Notes: generated by a model not told the origin, from the letters alone. A stretch of 53,699 nucleotides of DNA from Clostridia bacterium (GCA_017407705.1 JAFQWA010000012.1:1-53699), one strand, 5' to 3'; positions 43,038 to 50,337 are shown, counted from the first letter of the stretch. Numbers and translations: made by a program.

Positions 43038-44117
43038 ATGAAAAAGATTTTTGCTGTTTTGCTTATGGCATTGATGATGCTCTCAATAGTTGCTTGTACT
43101 ACTGAGCCTGCTGACACCGATGCTGATGCTACCACAGCGGCTCCCACAACTACTGTTCAGTCAACCGTGGGAACCACTACCAAAACAACCACCACCGCTG
43201 CAACCACAGTTGCTACAACTACTGCAGCACCGCAGACTCCGGTTACAGAAAAAACCGAGTGGAAGCCTCAGATTTACACCACAACCACTACCGCTCCTTC
43301 TTATCCGGCATTAAAGCCTGCTGAAGCTGTTAACAAGAAAACAGTAGGCGACAATATGACTTCTTCTATCACCAAGAAAAAGTATGAGCTCAAATGGATC
43401 GAGGAGTTCAACGGCAGTGAGCTTGACTTAGCCAACTGGCGTTATGCATTGGGAAATGCAGGTGCAGGTGAGAAACAGGCTAACATCAGAGAGAACTTGG
43501 AGATTAAAGACGGTAAGGCTATCTTCCATGCAAAGAAAGATACTAAACTCCATAAAGACTCTTTCGGCAGAGAAACCTATTACACCGGTACTAAGATCGA
43601 CTCTATCAGTAAGGTATATTACAAATACGGCCGTTTTGAGGCTTATATCAAGCTGCCTTACGGTAAGGGTATGTGGCCCGCATTCTGGACCATGGGCACT
43701 GAAGACGGCTGGCCCTGGGGCGGTGAGATCGACATCTTAGAGATGTCAGGTGTTGACTTTACTTACACCTCTACTATCCACTGGATCGCTCCCGGAACAT
43801 CTGCCGACGCTGCTTATGCAGCTCATCCTTCTGCAGGTATTGGTATCTTTGGTTTGCCCAACTTCAGAGAAGAGAAGCTTAACGATAAGTTCCACGTAAT
43901 CGGTATGGAGTGGACACCCACCAAGATCTATATGTATTGCGACGGTAATATGTTCGGATCAGTTAGCATCACAGGTACTGATATGAGAGTTGCTTTCCAT
44001 CAGCCTCACTATATTCTCCTTAACTTCGCTCTTGGCGGAATGGGCGGTACTATCGATGATAAAGCCCTTCCCCAGAAAATGGAAGTTGATTGGGTTAAGG
44101 TTTGGCAGACAGTTTAA
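43038..44117 (+). CDS. GH16 beta-glucanase lipoprotein (array gene 11)
   Basis: A 359-residue lipoprotein: lipobox IVAC (C20), Thr/Ala/Pro stalk, the KTEWKPQIYT peptide, then GH16 with E230-I-D-I-L-E235. GAAAGG is spaced 11 nt from the ATG at 43038; the ATG at 43029 sits too close. It returns to lipoprotein form after the leader-less genes 9 and 10. It is followed by a terminator, closing the array. Confidence 0.93.
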   Translation: MKKIFAVLLMALMMLSIVACTTEPADTDADATTAAPTTTVQSTVGTTTKTTTTAATTVATTTAAPQTPVTEKTEWKPQIYTTTTTAPSYPALKPAEAVNKKTVGDNMTSSITKKKYELKWIEEFNGSELDLANWRYALGNAGAGEKQANIRENLEIKDGKAIFHAKKDTKLHKDSFGRETYYTGTKIDSISKVYYKYGRFEAYIKLPYGKGMWPAFWTMGTEDGWPWGGEIDILEMSGVDFTYTSTIHWIAPGTSADAAYAAHPSAGIGIFGLPNFREEKLNDKFHVIGMEWTPTKIYMYCDGNMFGSVSITGTDMRVAFHQPHYILLNFALGGMGGTIDDKALPQKMEVDWVKVWQTV

Positions 44118-44132
44118 TATTAAACTAACTAA

Positions 44133-44166
44133 AAAGTCCGAGGGGTATGCCTTCGGACTTTTATTT
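44133..44166 (+). terminator. Terminator at the end of the GH16 array
   Basis: Stem AAGTCCGAGG / CCTTCGGACTT (one mismatch) with a short loop and TTATTTAT. Confidence 0.8.
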
Positions 44167-44243
44167 ATATAATGAAAGCAGAGAATAGTCGCGCGGTTAA
44201 GTAAAGGTTTACCGATGAACAGTAAAAAGCGTTAAAAGTGCTT

Positions 44244-44378
44244 AGCCTCCCTCTGACGAGGGAGGTGGCAAAACTTTAGTTTTGACGGAGGGAGAGAAAC
44301 TAAAATAACATATAAAATCGAATATTTCTCTCCCTCAGTTTTGCTAACACTCAACAGCTCCCTCGTCAGAGGGAGCCA
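44244..44378. repeat. MITE-like intergenic repeat, copy 3
   Basis: The most symmetrical copy: GCCTCCCTCTGACGAGGGAG at the left and CTCCCTCGTCAGAGGGAGCC at the right form terminal inverted repeats of about 20 nt. The inner CAAAACTTTAGTTTTG palindrome replaces the TTTTGCGAAGCAAAA of the other copies. The 44167-44477 gap holds no gene apart from this. Confidence 0.8.
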
Positions 44379-44477
44379 AGTATTATATTAAACCGGTTCA
44401 CCGGTAAAATATGCATGGCTGACAGGCTAATAAAAAGCGCACTTGTGCGAGTGAATATTTATTTTTTAAAATAACAG

Positions 44478-44505
44478 TTGAAATTTTGATAGTATGTAGT
44501 ATAAT
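44478..44505 (+). promoter_or_regulatory. folT: folT promoter
   Basis: TTGAAA, 16-nt spacer, TATAAT, ending about 22 nt before the riboswitch. Confidence 0.65.
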
Positions 44506-44527
44506 AGGTATGAACAAAATAAATTTA

Positions 44528-44672
44528 AGCAGAGTAGAATTTTGCGCGTTAAGTGCCGACTGGACGGGGAGTTGTCAGTTGGACGAAAAGGGAACTTGCG
44601 GTGCAAAGTTCGCATCCCGCTGCTACAAATATCGAGGTTTTCCTCCGTTTGTAGCATACAATTACAAGGAGG
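44528..44672 (+). promoter_or_regulatory. Tetrahydrofolate riboswitch and expression platform of folT
   Basis: The aptamer (44528-44624) has AGCAGAGTAGA and TTTTGCGCGTTAAGTGCC, the hallmark GAGUAG and GCGUUAAGUG blocks of the THF class. It closes with CCCGCTGCT, pairing with AGCAG. After it, CTACAAA / TTTGTAG (about 44622-44655) form a hairpin whose CCTCC can pair with the GGAGG ribosome site at 44668-44672. Folate binding would decide which pairing wins, so translational control is expected. Confidence 0.88.
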
Positions 44673-44686
44673 TAAGCCTTATTTTT

Positions 44687-45211
44687 ATGAAATCAAAATC
44701 AAAAAACAATCTTGTAACCCTTATCGTTTGTGCTATGTTGGTAGCACTTGAGGTGGTGCTGTCCCGATTTTTTTCTTACGCCACCGCAGAGCTTAAGATC
44801 GGATTTGCGTTTATTCCCGTGGTAATAGCCGCCATTTTGTTTGGTCCCTATCAGGCGGCAATAGTGGCCGGTACGGCGGATTTAGTAGGCGCTTTAATGT
44901 TCCCTATCGGCGCATACTTCCCCGGTTTTACCTTAAGTGCAGCGTTGGCAGGCTTTATGTTCGGAGCTATATTCAGAAAAAGCCGCAAATTACCTGCTGT
45001 GATAATTGCTGTGGTGTCAACCCAGATAGTCCGTTCACTGCTGTTGGATACCTTATGGCTGACGTTTTTGACCAAAAACCCCTTTTTAGCTCAGTTAGTG
45101 ATCCGATTACCCCAGGTGGCGATTATGACAGTGGTGCAAATAGTTGTTATTGCGCTGCTGAATAAGATATTAACAGAGGATTTCAAGAAAAGATTAAACA
45201 GACCTGAATAG
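44687..45211 (+). CDS. folT: Folate ECF transporter S-component
   Basis: A 174-residue membrane protein with about six helices that binds folates and hands them to the shared ECF module. The riboswitch gives strong support; features such as GFAFIPVVIAAILFGP and AGTADLVGALMFPIGAYFPG are typical of FolT. The ATG at 44687 lies 13-14 nt after AAGGAGG, and the upstream in-frame extension reads through the aptamer. Monocistronic. No ecfA or ecfT is nearby. Confidence 0.92.
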   Translation: MKSKSKNNLVTLIVCAMLVALEVVLSRFFSYATAELKIGFAFIPVVIAAILFGPYQAAIVAGTADLVGALMFPIGAYFPGFTLSAALAGFMFGAIFRKSRKLPAVIIAVVSTQIVRSLLLDTLWLTFLTKNPFLAQLVIRLPQVAIMTVVQIVVIALLNKILTEDFKKRLNRPE

Positions 45212-45250
45212 CAAAAAAGCAGTTGGTAAAACACCAACTGCTTTTTTATT
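45212..45250. terminator. Bidirectional terminator between folT and the carbohydrate-binding gene
   Basis: Stem AAAAAAGCAGTTGGT / ACCAACTGCTTTTTT with a 5-nt loop, serving both converging genes. Confidence 0.92.
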
Positions 45251-47115
45251 TATCGTGGACGCATACCGCCGCCACCGGGTCCACCTCCGAAGCCGCCACC
45301 GGGTCCACCACCAATATCGCTTCCGCTGCCGATTACGGTAGAGGACATAGTAAAGCTGCCCACTTTTGTACCGCCACTGTAACCGCCCAACTCATAAAAT
45401 CCGTTTTTATTGGGTTTTGATGAGCTGCCACCGGTATATACCGTATAGGTTTGATTAAGCTTGAATGAACTTGTAGACACCACTAAAGTCTGATACTGCT
45501 TTTCGGGAGCAAAGGTTATTATTTCGTTGCCGCTTTCATCTTTAATGCAAATAACGGTGTTAGCAGAGCCGCTGACATTGATAAGTGCAGAACATTGAGT
45601 GGAGCTGTCAGACACGTTTTGTGCCATACCCGAGCTACCTGCCGCCACCAAAGTGCCGCCACTTATATTAAATTGAGCGGCATAATCCAATGCACCGTTA
45701 CCGCCGTTTTCGGGGCCGCTGACTACCACTGTACCGCCGCTGATCTGAATACCGCCGTTGGAGTCAAGTCCGTCACCGGATGCGTTAAGATAAACGTATC
45801 CGCCGCTGACAATAAGGTTATTAGAAGAGGTTTCGGTGAAGTTATTCTGACCCGGTCTGCCACCCATGGCAGAACCGTCATTGCCGCCGTTTACATTTAT
45901 ACCGTCATCAGATGCTACCACTGTAACGTTGCCGTTTTGTATGGTGATGTTGGCACTTTCCAGTCCCTCGTAGCTTTTGGCAATGTTAATGCTTCCGCCC
46001 AGTATGTTCAGTGACGTATCGCCGTGAATACCGTCATCACCGGATTTGAGTGTCACCTCACCGCCGCTGATGGTAACGTCGGAGTTGCTGTGGATACTGT
46101 CATCAGAGGAGTCGATACTGAATTTGCCGCCGTTGATAACAAGTGCACCTGTGGCTTTCAGCGCCTTGGCAGACTGGGTATCCCCAGACACCAGATCACT
46201 TTGCCAACCGCCCCAACCTGGACGCATACTGCCGTCGGACTTGGTGCTGCTGTTAACACTGCCACCACCGGTGGTTATAGTATAATTGCCGCCTGAAAGG
46301 GTAAGTGAGGTTGCCGACTGAATGCCGTCAGCACCGGCAGTGAGGTTAAAGGTGCCGCCTTCAAGAATTATAGCACCTTTGCTGTCATCGGTATCGTTGG
46401 TGCTTTTTATAGCATCACCACCTGCAGTGATGTCAAATTTTCCGCTTTTTATACTAAGCGCATCTCTGCCGATAATACCGTCATCAGCAGAAGAAATATT
46501 CACAGTGGTTTCAACGATTTTTAGCTCATCCTTGCAAACAATACCGTCTTTATATTGAGCGTTTATATTAAGTGTGCCGTTACCGTTGATAGTCAGATCG
46601 TCCTGACAGTAAATGGCGCCGGTGGGGGCACTCTCAGATGTATCTGAATAGTTTTTTGCATCGGTAAGGGTGTTTTTGGAGCCCTCTGCCACAGTGAGTA
46701 TCACCTTTTCCGCCTGCTTAATATAAATGGCAGGTCCGTTGGATGAGGTGATGTTGGCGCCGTTTAAAACCAGCTGAACCTTGGCGGTTTTTGCCGCTTC
46801 AACTATAACGCCGCTATTTACGTTGCCTTTTAAAACGTAAGTGCCGGCAGCGGTAATGCTCAATGTACCGTTATTTACCGTGGCACCGCCGTTTGATGAG
46901 GTGCTGTTTTTATTAAGGTCGATCTCCACAGCGCCCGAAGAATCGTAATTGCCGCTTAGCTCAGCCTCGTCGTACTTAACAGTGGAGGTGGCAGGAGTGG
47001 TTACGGTAGGCGTGGTGGTGTTTTGGCCGTTTTCAGTCTTTTTGCAGGAACAGATACTGATGAGCAGCGATACTGCAATAACGCCGACGCCGATAGCTCT
47101 GAATATTTTATTCAT
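45250..47115 (-). CDS. Cthe_2159-type beta-helix carbohydrate-binding lipoprotein
   Basis: A 621-residue surface lipoprotein: lipobox SICSC (C22-C24), a Thr/Pro stalk, then a long run of short right-handed beta-helix coils. These are made from repeats of the GDDGIHG / ADGIQSA / SDDGINVNGG type, typical of the Cthe_2159 domain that binds cellulose-like and pectic polysaccharides and calcium. It ends in a Gly-rich tail with GGGPGGG repeats and MRPR. It is cotranscribed with DUF4956 (2 nt gap) and the VTC gene. It may hold polysaccharide near the GH16 enzymes; that is inferred from position. Confidence 0.88.
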   Translation of the reverse strand: MNKIFRAIGVGVIAVSLLISICSCKKTENGQNTTTPTVTTPATSTVKYDEAELSGNYDSSGAVEIDLNKNSTSSNGGATVNNGTLSITAAGTYVLKGNVNSGVIVEAAKTAKVQLVLNGANITSSNGPAIYIKQAEKVILTVAEGSKNTLTDAKNYSDTSESAPTGAIYCQDDLTINGNGTLNINAQYKDGIVCKDELKIVETTVNISSADDGIIGRDALSIKSGKFDITAGGDAIKSTNDTDDSKGAIILEGGTFNLTAGADGIQSATSLTLSGGNYTITTGGGSVNSSTKSDGSMRPGWGGWQSDLVSGDTQSAKALKATGALVINGGKFSIDSSDDSIHSNSDVTISGGEVTLKSGDDGIHGDTSLNILGGSINIAKSYEGLESANITIQNGNVTVVASDDGINVNGGNDGSAMGGRPGQNNFTETSSNNLIVSGGYVYLNASGDGLDSNGGIQISGGTVVVSGPENGGNGALDYAAQFNISGGTLVAAGSSGMAQNVSDSSTQCSALINVSGSANTVICIKDESGNEIITFAPEKQYQTLVVSTSSFKLNQTYTVYTGGSSSKPNKNGFYELGGYSGGTKVGSFTMSSTVIGSGSDIGGGPGGGFGGGPGGGGMRPR

Positions 47116-47117
47116 AA

Positions 47118-47789
47118 TTACAACTCCTCAACTACAGTATGAGGTCTGCCGCAAATAACAGTAAGATTTCCGTTTCTGCAACGAATGTCGTCAATAAGCT
47201 GTTTTTCCTGATTGGAGTTTTTTAGGGTAACAAGATAAGTCAGCTCATACATACTGCCTAAGTTAGTGGTTTTAACCTTCACAAGCTCTTGCTTTTTAAT
47301 GTATTTGTCAAAAACCTCATCAAATATTTCGGTGTAATCCAAATTTTCGGGTATGGTGATTTTAAGCTCACGGCAGGTAGGCTGCATTTTGCCGATAGGT
47401 GACTTGGTAAGTATGAGCATAACAGCACCCACAATAACCGTCACCGCCGCTGCAAAGGTGATAAAGCCCATGCCGGTGGCAAGACCCACAGCCATAGCAA
47501 AGAAAATACAGGATATTTCCCGTGAGGTGCCCGGAACTGAGCGAAAACGCACTAAACTGAAGGTGCCAAGCACCGCCACACCTGCGCCTAAGTTGCCGTT
47601 TACCATCATAATTACCACTTGCACTAAGGTGGGTAGCAGAGCAAGGGATACTATCATATTCTTAGAGGAGTTGCCGTTTAAGGCATATACAAGAGCGATT
47701 ATTGCTCCCAGGATAAGAGATGCTCCGGTACAAAGGAGGGCGTTGTAAAACGTGAGGGTCGTTGAGCCGGTGAGGACACTGGTGAACAT
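47118..47789 (-). CDS. DUF4956 membrane protein
   Basis: A 223-residue protein with three or four N-terminal membrane helices (about residues 13-130) and a ~95-residue cytoplasmic domain ending IRCRNGNLTVICGRP. The RFRSVPGTSREI segment is the family signature. DUF4956 genes typically sit beside a VTC-domain protein, as here; a joint role in making or moving a polyphosphate-like or surface polymer has been proposed but is not shown here. Its first 91 nt overlap the end of the VTC gene in another frame. AAAGG about 11 nt upstream supports the ATG at 47789. Confidence 0.88.
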   Translation of the reverse strand: MFTSVLTGSTTLTFYNALLCTGASLILGAIIALVYALNGNSSKNMIVSLALLPTLVQVVIMMVNGNLGAGVAVLGTFSLVRFRSVPGTSREISCIFFAMAVGLATGMGFITFAAAVTVIVGAVMLILTKSPIGKMQPTCRELKITIPENLDYTEIFDEVFDKYIKKQELVKVKTTNLGSMYELTYLVTLKNSNQEKQLIDDIRCRNGNLTVICGRPHTVVEEL

Positions 47790-48484
47790 AGTTCTTCAAA
47801 CCTTTCTTTTTTGTAAATGTTTCCGTATTTGGAAAAGGATACGGGGTATATTTTAAGGGAATTTAAAGCGTTTGTGAGCCAAATGGGATAAGCTGCAGGG
47901 ACCTTTATTTCAACTATAAAAAGGTCATCTGTCAACAGCTTTTCACCTGTATCCCCGAAAGCGAAATCAAGCTTTTCACGTCGGCTGCGTAGGTTGGAGT
48001 CAACGGTGATGCGGATATTTTTATCTTGGTTGCCCAAATAAGCAACTCTGTCGTAAGCTAAAAACAGAGCGGGTGAAGGGTGGTAAAAGTTTGTGAAATA
48101 GGTAATCTCACGAATGATCTGACTGTCAAAAGGCAAAGTGCCGTTGTCAAGAAAATCCTTGGCCTGACGGTAGGTCATGGCCGCCCGACGCTTGAAAACA
48201 GTGCCTTTAAACTTCTTTTTCAGTTCCACAAATACAGTGTCGGTTTCTTTAGGGATTCCGTAGCTTCTGATACGAAGCTTTTCCTTGTAAACGGGTTTTT
48301 CAATAGAGCGGCGTATAAGTTCATTGGTGGGAGTGTCGTAGTATATGTTGCAAATGGAGGTAACACCGTACTCGTCGGCGGTTATATGTGGTGAGATTTC
48401 ATGTAAAAGTGCATCTAACTGACTGCCGGTCACGCAGTATTTTTTCTCCACACGCTGAAAAATATAGGAGATTTTTTTGCTCAT
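47699..48484 (-). CDS. VTC-domain protein (polyphosphate polymerase-like)
   Basis: A 261-residue protein with the VTC catalytic tunnel fold, which in yeast makes polyphosphate from ATP. Basic and acidic tunnel residues are visible: RVEKKYCV at the start, YYDTP, KEKLRIRSYG, VFVELKKKFKG, KRRA and FIVEIKVP. The tail after about residue 235 is Pro/Ser-rich and lies in the overlap with DUF4956. It is first of the three-gene operon VTC-DUF4956-Cthe_2159. Confidence 0.9.
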   Translation of the reverse strand: MSKKISYIFQRVEKKYCVTGSQLDALLHEISPHITADEYGVTSICNIYYDTPTNELIRRSIEKPVYKEKLRIRSYGIPKETDTVFVELKKKFKGTVFKRRAAMTYRQAKDFLDNGTLPFDSQIIREITYFTNFYHPSPALFLAYDRVAYLGNQDKNIRITVDSNLRSRREKLDFAFGDTGEKLLTDDLFIVEIKVPAAYPIWLTNALNSLKIYPVSFSKYGNIYKKERFEELCSPVSSPAQRPSRFTTPSFVPEHLLSWEQ

Positions 48485-48668
48485 TTCACACCGCCTTAAC
48501 TGTAATTGTTAGGTTTATGATAATCTAAAAATATGTATTTTTTTCTGTATGGAAGTTAACGAAGTGTTAAGATTGTGTAAAAAAATAACGACCTTTTGTG
48601 TTGACAAAAGTAAAGTAGTGTATTATAATAAACCAGTCGCAAAAGTGATGCATAGTGCAGATTTCGAG
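48485..48668. promoter_or_regulatory. Intergenic region with a consensus promoter for the tRNA-Pro locus
   Basis: TTGACA (48601-48606), 17-nt spacer, TATAAT (48624-48629) on the plus strand is a full-consensus sigma-A promoter. It lies about 40 nt upstream of the truncated tRNA. The 48485-48600 part is AT-rich and contains the promoter side of the VTC operon, without a clear site. Confidence 0.75.
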
Positions 48669-48708
48669 ATGTGGCGCAGCTGGTAGCGCGCCTGCTTTGG
48701 GAGCGTGC
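48668..48708 (+). pseudogene. 5' half of a tRNA-Pro(TGG), truncated
   Basis: CGAGATG (acceptor), then TGGCGCAGCTGGTAGCGCGC (D-arm) and an anticodon arm opening CCTGCTTTGGGAGC. The anticodon TGG is present, but homology stops within the 3' strand of the anticodon stem. No matching TpsiC arm or CATCTCG acceptor strand follows. The D-arm matches the intact tRNA-Pro at 48863. It is best read as the remnant left by recombination at a tRNA. Confidence 0.75.
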
Positions 48709-48734
48709 CTAGCAGTTATAGCCAAGAAAATAAG

Positions 48735-48776
48735 AAAGTCCCGAAAAGCCTTTAACGGTGCGGACTTTCGGGGTTT
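48735..48776 (+). terminator. Hairpin between the two tRNA-Pro sequences
   Basis: CCCGAAAAG and CTTTCGGG pair with a one-base bulge and are followed by GTTTT; a terminator or a remnant of one. The rest of the 150-nt spacer holds no gene. Confidence 0.45.
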
Positions 48777-48862
48777 TAGAGAATCTCAAAAAAGCGTGAA
48801 TTTTGAGTTTGACCACAGTTTGTCCCACTTCCACGCAAAAAGACCAAAATTTAATATCATAT

Positions 48863-48938
48863 CGGGGTGTGGCGCAGTTGGGAGCGCGCGACATTTGGGA
48901 TGTTGAGGCCGCAGGTTCGAACCCTGTCACTCCGACCA
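48863..48938 (+). tRNA. tRNA-Pro (anticodon TGG)
   Basis: A complete 76-nt cloverleaf: acceptor CGGGGTG / CACTCCG with one G-U pair, D-arm GCGC...GCGC, and anticodon stem CGACA / TGTTG with loop TTTGGGA. The T-arm is around GGTTCGAACC, then discriminator A and encoded CCA. It probably uses the promoter at 48601, unless the hairpin in between stops it. Confidence 0.95.
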
Positions 48939-48942
48939 CAAA

Positions 48943-48987
48943 AACGACCTAGAGCAGAGATTTTTTCTCCACTTTAGGTCGTTTTTT
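48943..48987 (+). terminator. Terminator after tRNA-Pro
   Basis: AAAACGACCTA and TAGGTCGTTTTTT form a stem enclosing a second small GAGA/TCTC stem. It lies 5 nt after the CCA. Confidence 0.85.
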
Positions 48988-49113
48988 GTTGCTATTTAGG
49001 TGTTTTCTTCCCACTTTTAGAAAAACATCGAATTTTTGACCACAGTTTTAATACACTGTTTCTCGTCAAAACCCTTTTCTTTGTTTACTGCGGTGCATAA
49101 ATTGTCACTTCAA

Positions 49114-50091
49114 TCAATAGTAACGATTAATTATATCCTCTATTCTTGCAAGCGTCTTTCCCAATTTATTCTTTTTTTCTTCGTCACAGTATTTCATGAC
49201 ATTTATCAAATATGATCTATAGCCACTTAGATAATTTAATACTCTATAATTTGGAGCTCCCCAACTTGTTAAAAGGACTTTAGATTTCTTTTTTTCGATA
49301 GTATGAAGAATCTTATTAATAGTGCGCAATTTATTCCGTGAAAGATGCACAGCACTATCTACAACGTATCCGTTAATTACAAGTTGTCCTACTTGTTTTA
49401 ATGTTTTTTGATGATTTATAGAAAAACCTTTATCATTCAAAATATTAATGATCATTCTAATAAATCTATCAGAATGCAAAAAAGAAGATGGACTCGAAAA
49501 TAGTAGGTCGTCTGCATAACGAGAATATTTTATTCCCATAGTAAAACAATATTTTTCAATACGTATGTCCAACTCTCTAAAAACTATATTTGAAATAACG
49601 GGAGCGGTTATCGATCCTTGAACAAAATGGTTTTTATAAGTTGTTATCTTCAGCAAAGTTTTGATAATTTTTTGCTTTTCTTCATCAGAACAATCGTCTG
49701 ATATGTAATACGTTATTGAATCTTCAAAATTTTCAATTGTTATGTTATCAAAAAAACTATTAATGTCCAATCTTAGATAATAAGTACCATCGCCAATCAT
49801 TTGATGGTAATTCAAGTAATCGAAATAACTACATCCTTTTCTAAAACCGAACACATTACTCGGAAAATATATGTTTGAAAAAAATCTATTTAACAGATTT
49901 TTCTGCATAATAGAAACTGGCGATTCTTTCAACCTATATATTGTTCTATACGACTTCTTATCCGATTTGAGAAGATTCAATCTTTCGTAATATTTATCGA
50001 CATTTTTGAATGCCTCTTCTAATGCCTCGGGTGATGTTTCTAAAATATCCGATATAAGCGAATCATAATTATGTATTTGCCAACTTTTCAT
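49114..50091 (-). CDS. Retron-type reverse transcriptase
   Basis: A 325-residue RT. Motifs in order: FGFRKGCSYFDYLNYH (region X-like, a diverged NAxxH), LRLDINSFFDNIT (motif 3), QGSITAPVISN (motif 4, usually QGSPTSP), Y192-A-D-D195 (catalytic), and INGYVVDSAVHLSRNKLRTI (the retron VTG/LxVN-like region with thumb). There is no maturase or endonuclease domain, which excludes a group II intron protein. GGAAGGA before the ATG at 50091 decides the start over 50106. Upstream lie a putative msr-msd RNA and an ATPase-TOPRIM gene, so it is most likely the RT of a defence retron. Confidence 0.9.
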   Translation of the reverse strand: MKSWQIHNYDSLISDILETSPEALEEAFKNVDKYYERLNLLKSDKKSYRTIYRLKESPVSIMQKNLLNRFFSNIYFPSNVFGFRKGCSYFDYLNYHQMIGDGTYYLRLDINSFFDNITIENFEDSITYYISDDCSDEEKQKIIKTLLKITTYKNHFVQGSITAPVISNIVFRELDIRIEKYCFTMGIKYSRYADDLLFSSPSSFLHSDRFIRMIINILNDKGFSINHQKTLKQVGQLVINGYVVDSAVHLSRNKLRTINKILHTIEKKKSKVLLTSWGAPNYRVLNYLSGYRSYLINVMKYCDEEKKNKLGKTLARIEDIINRYY

Positions 50092-50112
50092 TATACATCC
50101 TTCCAAAAAAAC

Positions 50113-50136
50113 AAGGGAAGAACTAGTTCTTCCCTT
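50113..50136 (-). terminator. 24-nt perfect palindrome and T-run between retron RNA and RT
   Basis: AAGGGAAGAACT followed by AGTTCTTCCCTT is perfectly self-complementary, and on the minus strand is followed by GTTTTTTT. It would stop most transcripts after the RNA and let few reach the RT gene. Confidence 0.75.
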
Positions 50137-50139
50137 TCT

Positions 50140-50331
50140 TGTGAGTACTTCTCAGTTTAACGCTCTGCGATACACAATCACCTTAAAAGTGGTGAGATTG
50201 TGTATGAGCATAATAGAAATAGTGCTTTTTAGACCCCGGCTTTTGCAGAATATCAAAGCTTGTCAAACTTTAATTACAAGTCATCAGGGTGAAATATGTA
50301 TTACGTAAACATATAACATTTACTACTCACA
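50140..50331 (-). ncRNA. Putative retron msr-msd RNA
   Basis: A 192-nt minus-strand element bounded by 8-bp inverted repeats: TGTGAGTA (a1, 50331-50324) and TACTCACA (a2, 50147-50140). The base right after a1 is G, as needed for the branching guanosine, although the usual AGC is AGT here. Small stems follow (TAAA/TTTA and CTTGT/ACAAG). A long msd-type hairpin then spans 50162-50209, with arms containing ACACAATC/GATTGTGT and CACC/GGTG plus an outer GCTC/GAGC. It begins 6 nt after the effector stop and ends 48 nt before the RT. Call is by architecture only. Confidence 0.6.
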
Positions 50332-50337
50332 CAGGGA

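Noticed and set aside
31991..44117. Classical polysaccharide utilisation locus
   Set aside because: No transporter, regulator, binding protein or second enzyme family is mixed with the GH16 genes, so the term does not fit.
44486..44686. N-terminal extension of FolT
   Set aside because: The frame is open through the THF aptamer by chance; AAGGAGG and homology place the start at 44687.
45250..47115. Adhesin or pectate lyase
   Set aside because: The beta-helix repeats lack lyase catalytic motifs, and the pattern fits the Cthe_2159 binding family better.
48709..48939. 76-codon minus-strand ORF with GVTGFEPAAS...NCATPR
   Set aside because: It reads antisense through the intact tRNA-Pro. This is the well-known spurious ORF produced by tRNA genes.
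49114..50091. Group II intron or DGR reverse transcriptase
   Set aside because: No maturase X/En domains or intron RNA, and no template/variable repeat pair nearby. The neighbours and the thumb region fit a retron better.
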